A program made the position numbers and the translations under genes. 64,000 nt of DNA from Trema orientale (Eukaryota; Streptophyta; Magnoliopsida; Rosales; Cannabaceae): positions 411,775-475,774 of the forward strand of contig JXTC01000215.1 in assembly GCA_002914845.1 (NCBI GenBank), written 5' to 3'. Below the pieces are notes generated by a model. The model did no database searches. It was not told where the DNA came from and saw only the letters and a program-made list of their open reading frames with translations. Each line of letters starts with the position of its first letter. Positions within the stretch are counted from its first letter, which is position 1. This document shows, in pieces, positions 55,440 to 64,000 of the stretch.

Positions 55440-56430
55440 CATTGTCACACACAGGGACGAAGTACTCCAAAATTAAGAAAATATCGGAAAAAGTATGGAT
55501 ATTGGTAGAAATTAAAAAAAAAACGGAAATTACTAGAAATTTTATTTAAAATATTAAACAATTCGATAAAAGGTTTTGTATAATTTAAAAATATAAAACT
55601 TACTATAATTATTAAAAATACGTGAATGTATTACAAAAATAGATCAAAAAAGTATGATTAAGATTAAAAAAATAGATAAACTTAGTAGTGTTAAAGCATT
55701 AAAAAAAATCATATGCATAATATATTAATGTGAGATTATAGAAAATAGAGTATTTGTAAGAAATATCTTTTATACTTATTTAATAAAAGACCATTTTATA
55801 ATTTTATTTTGTTAAATAGCAGTTTTTTAGTGGATCTATTTTTTTTTTAAAAGTAAATTAATTTTTGAAAAAATAAATCAATTTCAAAAATAAATCAATA
55901 TATTTTAATATACTAAATAAAGTAAATCAATTTAAAAAAATAAATAAATCAATATATATTGATATACTAAATATGGAAAATAATCATTTTTTAAATGATT
56001 TTCAAAATTTGGCCATTTTTTAACAATGTTTGAAAAACGGCCACTTTGCAAACTATGATCCAAAATTTGGCTATTTGGCTTAAAAACCCTAAAATATATA
56101 TATTGAAATATATTATATAATGTGTATAAAATGTGTAAAAAGTTATCAAACTATTAAACTTTTTAAAATTCTCTTAAAAAAATTTTCAATTTTTGTTTTT
56201 ATTTATATTTTGAAATTTTCTCGAAACTTCTCCCAAATTTCTCGGAAATTTCTACGAAACTTCTTGAAATTTTAGAAAAATTATACTAAAAATTATCGAT
56301 ATCGATATTTTTACCGAAATTTTTCCCAGAATTTTGTACTTAAAAGATATTTTGATGCCCTTAAATTTTTGAAATTTTGGTGAATTTCGAAGATATTTTT
56401 GTCCTTTGTCACACGTTTCCTCCACATGGG
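55440..56430. other. AT-rich region with CGGAAATT/AATTTCCG repeats in opposite orientation
   Basis: The left part has AAAATATCGGAAAAAGTATG and ACGGAAATTACTAG. The right part has CGATATCGATATTTTTACCG and TTTCTCGGAAATTTC in inverse orientation. It may be a decayed long-TIR element, but no clear ends are seen. Several 20-40 bp AT-rich phrases recur (AAATCAATATATNTTGATAT). No gene. Confidence 0.35.
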
Positions 56431-56448
56431 ACAAGAAGTAGAGAGGAG

Positions 56449-56799
56449 TAGAGCTGTAAATATGGGCCGCCCGGTCCGTCCCGTCCCGTACAGGCCAAAA
56501 GAGAAATTCGGGCTGGGCCGGGCCGGGTCGTGAATAGTAGTAGACCGGCCCGGCCCGAAAGTCTAAAAAGAAGGCCCGACCCAACCCTATAGCTCGATGG
56601 TTATAGACCGAGCCGGTCTTATTTTATTAAAATATTATTTTTTTTAATATTAATTACAAAAAAAGACAAAAAAATTGACAACCGGGCCGGGCTCACTATC
56701 TCGGCCCAGACCGGTCCAGTTTTAGGGCCAGACCGATCCCGGGCTAAATTTGCAGGCCGCGGGCCAGCCTGTTTGGCCTGGCCCATATTTACATCTCTA
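56449..56799. mobile_element. GC-rich hAT MITE
   Basis: Ends TAGAGCTGTAAATATGGGCC (left) and, complemented, TAGAGATGTAAATATGGGCC (right), with 8-bp duplication GAGAGGAG (56441-56448 and 56800-56807). The interior is crowded with GGCCCGG/CCGGGCC motifs of both orientations around a poly-T/A centre. 351 bp, no gene. The pattern fits Ac-like hAT ends. Confidence 0.9.
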
Positions 56800-57288
56800 G
56801 AGAGGAGCGGCTGTTTGACATTTTATGACAATTTAAACAGGAAAAAAGAAAAATGGAAAAGGACATGCGAGATCTAAATTTTAGCAGAATAGCATGATGC
56901 ATGCTTAAATAAACAAGGAAAATAAAAACAAAAGAATTATGCAAATTTTGGCAGTAGAAGAAAACTACGGTTACCAACCAATAAAACATTTATACACATC
57001 CCCATATAACGCATTTGGCTGCCGTTCGTATAAATCATAATAAGATGTGAATACAAGCAAAATTCGTGGCCCACTTCTCTAAGTTGGTGAGGATATTTTA
57101 TTTTGAGGAGCATAATGGCTTCTGCATGAATACTAATCAACCAAACACAATTTACATATAAGCTGGCGAAGAGTACATAACTTTTGGCTCTTTAACTTAT
57201 ATAATTAAGATACTCGAGCCTAGAACAAATAAAAGAGCTGGCTTTATCCTTATAGAAGGAAGGTTCTCTCACTCTCAAGGACACCAAA

Positions 57289-60200
57289 CTAAACTATGGC
57301 TGACAAAATCGCTTGCGTCTCTTTGGGACGCCAAAATGACTTCTGAACGCAAAGCAAACCTTCCTTGTCTTCTGCAAAAATGAAACGGATATCCCATTTC
57401 AGAGATTTAGCCATGCTTTCAACCTCGTTTATTGTTTCGGCATTGTCTCGCACAATCAGCTTTCCTTCTGGCCTCAAAATCCTATCAACTTCTGCTATAA
57501 TTTGCCTTAAATTACACCTGTGGCCAGAATCAGAAGAATCACCTCAGGTTATTGTTTTGAGTCAAAAAAAAAAAGAGTGCTGGAGACGTATTTTGGCAAG
57601 TAAGACAACAACTATAAAGAATGTAAAGTAACAAACCTGTTTTTAAGATCTGAGAAGAGATGATCCGCATGGAGGATATCATAAGATCTTGGGTAGGTAC
57701 TAAAGGATTCACACCAATCATGATATATCCCAATTAAACCACGCTCGTATATTATTGGTAGTGTGTCTGGAGATTCAATAGGAACCACATTCATAACCCA
57801 TACTTTCAAGTCTTTCAGTGCAGCAGCAAACCTAGGAGCAGAAAAATGACAAAGCCATATTTAGACACGCTGGGAAAAAACCAGGCGTTGAGGATTTTGC
57901 TATGTATGAAATGGTGTCAAATTGTCAGTTAAAGTTACTTGGCGTCAAAACTAATATTTATTCATTGATTTTCCCAGCCACTTGACAAGGATTAAATGAC
58001 TAACTATAATGTGGTATCTAAACTGATCCAAGCTAACGTTCAAACCATCATCATTAACTATCGGGGTGTGTCAAAAACAACTATCTTAACAGGATTGTAT
58101 GCAAGAAAAAAACAATGACTGTCTGAAAGGGGTTTGCTTACCCTCCATATACAGCTCTCATGTCCATGACATTCCTCACAGAAGACCAGCTGATTCCCAT
58201 TCCCTCCAAGTAGGACTGAGAGACTACATTTTTCCAGTGCTTATAGTCTGCAGCAAAATCTTCTGGCGCAGCTTTACCATAAACTCCAACTTGAGAGTTT
58301 AACCAGTAAGGAGCTTTTTCCAACCTTGATGGCCATTGTGCAGGCCAATGAGACCCACGCTTTGATCCTTCCTCTGGCACTTTGTGCATGCATGCCTCTA
58401 GTGGTACATTCCTGATCACACAGTAAAGCCACATAAGATGGAACCACTGCATTTTATAGCAGATAGAAGGCTAAGTACTTCAAACAAAGATAAATAATTG
58501 TAGATGCTGACTCCATGACACACAATGATTAGATAAATATCCAGAGCAGTATGTACCACGCTGCATTAGGATCATCAGATTCACTACAAAGTGGAGGCTC
58601 ATTTCGTGATCGATTAGAATAGCACTCATTGGAGGTGGGTTTTCTATATATTGCTGCACCCACTCCATTCAGTCTGTCCTTGCTAATCACCACCAGATCC
58701 CAGCACATTGATTTTGTTAGTCTAGTCATCGCTGTTGTAAATTACCAGGGCACACCGACAGAGTATGTCAGAAGAAATCCAGAAAATTCCATCATGAGAG
58801 AGATGCAAGAAATAAAAAGTATAATACCTTTCCAAATCCCAACATCCTCGGGAAGCTTTTGATAAACAGGAGTAGCAGACCAAACAAAGTAACCACCAGG
58901 TCTCAAGACGCGATTCAATTCTAGTAGAAGTTTACCACCTGTATTGTAATTCAACGTATATCTATTAAGCTATGAAAAAAAAAAAAAAAAAAGAAAAGAA
59001 AAAATCCAACAACAACAACAACAATTACTCTCAAAAATGAGGTGACAAAAGAAACTCTAAACACTCCACACATCACCTTCAACATGCCAAGGAACCCTAC
59101 AGCGTGCACAGTGGATAACATCAAAGACAGCACTGGGGAAGGGTAGTCTCTTGGTGCCCATAACAGCTGATATTGCAGGGATTCCACGTTCGAGAGCAAA
59201 TTGCACTTGCGCTTCATGCTCATCCTTGGGAGCAAAAGACATTGCCAAAACATCTCTTTCAAACAAATAACCTCCAAAGCTGGCCACCCCGCACCCAACA
59301 TCTAAAATCACACGGCTTCTTTTCCCCCACCCAATCTTAGAAACAGACTGCACAACCACCACAAATATCCACTTATTACAAATTAAAACAAAACAAGATC
59401 AACAAACAATGCAAGTTTCACTTAATGAAAAGACAAAGGACATCTAAGTTTTACAATTACATGAGCAGGACTTGAAAATATATTGACGGACCTTCAAGTA
59501 ATATTTTCAGAACATGAATGTTCAAGTACTCTTGGAATCAAATCAGTGACAATAGTGGGAATTAACCTCTAGAAAACTGGACATAGAGAATGAGAGAGAA
59601 AACCCATGACAATGTGACTCACTTTTTGAATGAAATCAATGTAGTGGAGAGCGCCATTCTTAAACTGGGTTCCACCGCCAGGAAAAGTAAGGTATTCACC
59701 AGTTACTTTAACCCAATTCTGGTGCCCCTTGACCTCTGCAAGCTTGGTGTGAGGAATGTTATGGTACCAAATCTGCATTATTCCCCACAAAAATAAATTT
59801 CAATCTCAAGTCGACTCAAAAAGTTTCTTTCATTCATTTAGTAGACATTTCATGTACCTTGTCCCTGCTTGTAGGCCACTTGACTGGGCGTTTATATCCT
59901 TCAGGTAGAGCAACAAGACAAGTAGGAGATTCATCGGGGCAATGACGCTCCCGATGTTCATAGTGTTTTGTGCTCGGAAGCCTTCTGATAACTTGCCAGT
60001 TGTCCAGACAAGGGATGTAGTCTGGCCCCGCAGTGACATTACATAGTTTCCAATCATAGCCGTTTTGGTTCTGAGATATTGAATTCTGTTGTGATTTCTC
60101 ATTTTCTGACTCCACAGATTGAGTTGACCATGCCCCGTTCTCAACATTGGTCTCCTTTAGAAGTTCCGAACCATCACTTTTTCCCTGGTTTTCCACATGG

Positions 60201-60793
60201 GGATCACTTTGTTCTGTATCTCTCTCCTGATTTTGCTCACCCTTCTCTTCACTCAGACTAACCACTTCATCTTTCTGCTTTGTTTGATCATCATTTGATT
60301 CATTTTCCTCTCTCTCATCTGATTCATGCCCCTCATTTTCATTACTTTCTCTACTGACTCCATCAGTTTCACCAGCTTCGGAATTCGAGTCCCCATTTAC
60401 TGAATTAGCATTTTCATCTGCAAACACAGTTTTCTCATCAGAACCATTTTGAGATTCAGTCTCCACCTCAGATTGTTCCCTTGAAGCCGTTTCTTCTTGG
60501 GTCTCCTCAACTGTTTTAGAATCACCCCCGCTGCTATCAAGCGTTGTTGCATCCTCTTGCAAGTCACCAGAGCTGTCTTCAAATTGCTTAGCATTATTAT
60601 CAGTTACGACTTGTTCTTTTACCTCATTTGCAGTCTCCTCAGATGGTAATTCTCGATCCTGAACTGGAACTGCCGACGACATAAACATCCAAATCCCAAC
60701 TAAACAAAATGCTACAAACACAACTACACTGATAGTAGAACAGTAACTGGTTGATTTCCTCCCATCAACTCGAGAATATTTCCCTAAAGCCAT
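57289..60793 (-). CDS. Putative Golgi methyltransferase, PMT24/25/26 type (QUA2-related family)
   Basis: Type II Golgi membrane protein with a Methyltransf_29 domain. The family is linked to pectin methylation. Eight coding exons: 60793-59858, 59772-59623, 59347-59077, 58938-58828, 58731-58557, 58411-58142, 57831-57637 and 57517-57289. All have GT-AG junctions and consistent phases, giving 778 residues. The N-terminus [14 protein letters not shown] and the single anchor helix ([18 protein letters not shown]) are typical of this clade. Residues about 45-250 are an acidic, E/S/N/Q-rich stem. The domain follows: [56 protein letters not shown] motif [61 protein letters not shown] and [13 protein letters not shown]. 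The tail is ILSAIV. No defects seen. Confidence 0.95.
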
Positions 60794-61475
60794 GATTTTT
60801 AAGCTAATAGTTGTCCACACACACCTGGAAAAGGGCAGTAAGTAATAAAGCTCAGCTATATAATACACAAAAGTCAAAGCAATTTTATCACTAACCGAAC
60901 TTTTGAGAGTTTCCCTTTGAAGGACAAGTCATATAAAGTGGACTCAACCTTAAGAATCTTTAATTTGACGCTTTCTCTAAGAGATTTAATAAACTGGAAA
61001 TGGGATCACTTGGTAACATAAAGAAGGATAATAAAAGGTATGAAAAGGCTTAGCTAAAGAAAGAGAAACCAGATCCAAAACAAGATCTGGATAAACAAAA
61101 GATTGACAATCTTGTGGTGAAGTTCAACTGAAGCACTTTTCAAAGTGCTACCACAGAGCTCATATACACTAGAACTACTTCCAAAACGAAAAATTTGCAG
61201 TAAGCAATAACAAACAGAGAAAGCTGAAAAGAAGCATAGTGGTCTATCATAACGAGTAAAACACTATGTTTGGTTGCCGAGAAAGTGCATGAAATGAAAG
61301 CGAAACTGAAAGTAAGTTAAATCTGGTTGGTTTTTTTGCAAATTCAAGGCATACCCTTTTGCTTGGCTGCAAGAAAAATGCAAGAAGGTTTACCTCCTAT
61401 GAGCTTTATTCCATTTCCTTTGCCTTCTAATAAGCAGAGCAGAGCACTCACTCAGGTCTAAGCTTCGGAGATTTC
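60794..61475 (-). other. 5'UTR and 5'UTR intron of the PMT gene
   Basis: The leader exon (about 61475-61394) ends in ATAGGAG|GTAAAC (donor 61393-61392). The acceptor CCTTTTCCAG ends at 60825, leaving about 31 nt before the ATG. The intron is about 570 bp. Confidence 0.6.
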
Positions 61476-61503
61476 GATTTGTATTTTCCCTTATTTCGGT
61501 CTC

Positions 61504-61511
61504 TATTTATA
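61504..61511 (-). promoter_or_regulatory. TATA box of the PMT gene
   Basis: TATAAATA on the minus strand, about 30 bp before the inferred start of the leader exon. Confidence 0.6.
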
Positions 61512-62232
61512 ATATATATGGCATATTTTATTATTACATTACATATCCGGTAACAGTTAGAAATACGAATATTTAGAGCAAGAACAGAGACAAAGCGTGT
61601 TTTTCTTTTATTATTATTATTTTTTTTTTTTTTTTGTTTCGTTGGTACATGAAATTGGAATTTACAGCCAAGGTTAAGAATTAAGATGTAACCCAAGGGC
61701 TAATAAGGCCAAGTGTGAAAAGGGAGATCTCAGATGTTGTACTAAAGTCTCAGACAAGAAGGGATAATATTGAGCGGAATTCCCATGATTTACCAAACTT
61801 TGGATGCAATGGGACTTTGGTGTGCCCATTGCCCATAGTTGAGGATAAAAAAATTCTCAAGGGGCACCACAAAGATACATTTCTAGAAATATGGACCCAC
61901 ATATACTCCATATTTTGGGGCATTATGACCCTTTTTTCATACCAAATTAATAATTAAGAGTCATCACTAAAAAAAATAAAAATAAAAAACTAATTATAAA
62001 AATATTAAGAGACAAAATATAAGTTAATTACATAATTAGACTTCTTTTAATGAAACTTTCGGGATTTTGAACTTGCTTTGTATCTCTATCACCCACTAAA
62101 AACTCCATCGTGGTCAAAAATTAGTCAAATTATAACTAAGGGACAAAGTATTAAAAAAAATTAAGAGACTAAGTGTAAGTCATTAATAAAATTAGGCGTC
62201 AATTTTAATGGCGATATTAAGCTGAAGCAGAA
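61512..62232. other. Intergenic, no gene seen
   Basis: PMT upstream DNA with a T-run at 61620-61636, then AT-rich sequence. A 62-codon-scale open frame at 61715-61957 has no recognisable features. A GGGACAAAGTATTAAAAA/GAGACTAAGTGTAAGTC phrase pair suggests old repeats. Confidence 0.4.
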
Positions 62233-62354
62233 TGTAACACCACTGGACTTCACCCGAAAGTGCTAGCTTGAAAGTACTTTTGGACTCATAGACCACCATT
62301 TAAATACCCATGATCTTCCCATAGCATGTCCAATGTGGGACTCGAGGCGTTACA
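62233..62354. mobile_element. Short solo LTR (TRIM-like), 122 bp
   Basis: Termini TGTAACACC...GGCGTTACA (TG...CA ends with inverted tips) and 5-bp duplication CAGAA (62228-62232 and 62355-62359). Its size and the CCCATGATCTTCCCATAGC...TGTGGGACTCGAGGCG body resemble LTRs of plant miniature (TRIM) elements. No internal domain or second LTR. It looks whole as a solo LTR. Confidence 0.7.
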
Positions 62355-62359
62355 CAGAA

Positions 62360-63922
62360 AGAAGGTGAAAAAAAAAATTAATAAATAACATGACAATAAT
62401 AGTTAGTTTTAATAAAATTTAAGAATAAGTTGTGTAAAAATTCTCCCAAACTTTAATTCTCAAATTTGGAAGTGGATATAGTTATAATCATGCAAAATTT
62501 GCGACCACAATTAGGTTTTTTATTTATTTGTGAGGCTTAGTACTTCATGTGCTTAGTACTTCATGTGTCCGTGAATCCAAGTCTTTTAGTTTTTTCTCCC
62601 CCTTCCACTCAATCAAATTTTTAACATTATTTTTTTTCAGATCATAGATATTAGCTAAAAGAATTAGAACATATAACATAAGTGAGCTATTTTATATTTT
62701 ATGACTGTTTTAAACAAATGGTGTATAAAAAATAATTAGGCAGAAAGAGGATAAAGTGAAAAAAAGATATCTAGATCCTGGTAAAACTGAAGACCATTAT
62801 TTGAACCATATTTCTTTTCACCCTCTACTTTGCTTCCTTCCCCTACTAATAATAATGGTAGAACCATTATTGAATCAAATGATTCATGAACGAGCACTTT
62901 CACCCAAAAAGATAATCTTGAAGAAGCACCGACACGTTACGAGTCTGAAATATCTTGATTCTTCAAGGCCCATATGGCAGACACCTTTTGGGTCAAATCT
63001 TCAATCAATGATGATGGTATGGAGCGTTGGGCCCATCCCAACAATGCGAGGGGTTAAAGGCGTGTTCCCCATGTCATTACACGCCTACGACTCTACTACA
63101 ACTACAAGGCCCAGCATAATTAGTCCATAAAGCTTGCCATCGATGCGGACAAGATTATGAAATTCAAGTTTTTGATTGTAAAAGGTTTAGATCTAATACT
63201 TCTATTAATATTGACAAGTAATGAGTTAACAAAGATTCTTTCTTTGAGAAAATAACAATAACAAACTTTCTTGAAACCATTATATTGGGCACGTAAGATT
63301 GAGTTCACAAAAACGAGTAGAGAAGTTTATTTTGCTGGAAGAAAAAGACAAGTTAAGAAGAAGTAGAGTAGTTGCTTGTCGTAATCGGTGTTGCTTTCAA
63401 ATTAATATGCCATATTCTATATTAGAAAAGCATAACATGTTTTTCTTCTAGAGAAAAAAAAAAAAAGAAAAAAAGAAAGCATAACATGTGTACTTTTAGG
63501 AGTCGTCAATAGTCAATAATTCTTTGTGATTGTGAGGTAGATCACTTTGTATATATTGACGATAAAATGTTTAGTTTTGATGAAAAGGGTAATCAAATTT
63601 AGCAGAAGTTGTTCGTTGATTCTCCCTCTCAACATCTTCTCATGTGTCAAATTTAAACGGTAAACATCTCACTTATTAAAAAAAATTAAAGAAAATAAAA
63701 TTAAAAATAAAAGGTTGAAAGTACAAAAATTTCCTTAGTTTAGGTAAAGCGCTTATTTATTCGTCAGATTTCATAAATAATGAAATATGCTTTTGGATTA
63801 ACAATTGATACAAATTTCACCGTTTCATCTAATTTTGAAGTAAGAACCTTTCGTATAATAAGGAAGATACCATTGTCTGAGCACCATTAATTAACAAATT
63901 AATAAACAAATAAAAAATGTTA
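62360..63922. other. Intergenic, no gene supported
   Basis: AT-rich. A 124-codon open frame at 62756-63130 (plus) has no signal peptide, domain or homologous look and is left unassigned. CTTAGTACTTCATGTG is doubled at about 62538-62568. Confidence 0.4.
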
Positions 63923-63923
63923 A

Positions 63924-64000
63924 TTAGATCCTATTTTTATTCCTTCACTTCATTAGATCCTATTTTTATTACTTCACTTCATTAGATCCTATTTTTATTC
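63924..64000. repeat. 29-bp tandem repeat at window edge
   Basis: TTAGATCCTATTTTTATTNC followed by TTCACTTCA starts at 63924, 63953 and 63982. The array runs out of the window, so its full length is unknown. Confidence 0.9.

Noticed and set aside
62756-63130. 124-codon open frame on plus strand
   Set aside because: No signal peptide, domain, splice context or family resemblance. Length is within chance for this region.
1-64000. CRISPR array, phage or bacterial operon
   Set aside because: No regular spaced repeats, no prokaryotic gene layout; genes have plant introns.

Overview
This is nuclear DNA from a flowering plant, almost certainly a eudicot. It is AT-rich, its genes have GT-AG introns, and it carries typical plant products: plant serpins, a Golgi PMT-type methyltransferase, a plastid-targeted DedA/TVP38 protein, a MAC5-type CCCH-RRM splicing factor and beta-COP. 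Transposon debris lies between the genes. I cannot name the species. The window is a draft assembly: there is one 317-base N gap (54129-54445), and single Ns sit at 16533, 33385, 35473 and 52931, two of them between repeated flanks.

Layout. 1-12200 is mobile-element territory. It holds a 5'-truncated LINE (1265-3098) with a 12-bp target duplication, an EF-hand gene fragment, and a full-length but decayed PIF/Harbinger transposon (3823-8696) with both of its genes, its terminal repeats and a TAA target duplication. LTR-element scraps and small repeats follow. 12237-16533 is beta-COP (minus strand, 4 exons). 18658-21902 is the MAC5A-like CCCH/RRM protein (minus, 4 coding exons plus a 5'UTR intron). 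22400-28350 is gene-poor, with degenerate TACT-type repeats, a tRNA-derived SINE, CT-microsatellite minisatellites, a solo LTR with a 5-bp target duplication and a short LINE. 28358-30880 is the TVP38/DedA-type plastid membrane protein (plus, 7 exons).

31380-49000 is a serpin neighbourhood. It contains a serpin exon scrap, one intact serpin (35881-37838), a tandem serpin paralog with a frameshift (43080-44731), copied non-coding flanks and many MITEs (hAT, Tourist, foldback and CACTA-like). 49237-49464 encodes a small putative secreted peptide precursor. 49500-57200 is repeats: a Ser/Ile/His-coding-like minisatellite, an 820-bp duplication joined at an N, and a GC-rich hAT MITE. 57289-60793 is a PMT24/25/26-type putative methyltransferase (minus, 8 coding exons, 5'UTR intron and TATA box). 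61500-64000 is intergenic, with a small solo LTR and a terminal 29-bp tandem repeat.

The genes do not form one pathway. Beta-COP (Golgi COPI coat) and the PMT (Golgi wall-pectin type) share a compartment only by coincidence. I saw no clearly new biological system. The items most worth following are the divergent, proline-rich reactive loops and loop insertion of the serpin pair, the triplicated branch-point segment in the last beta-COP intron, the small peptide gene, and the evidence that the 820-bp duplication may be an assembly join.
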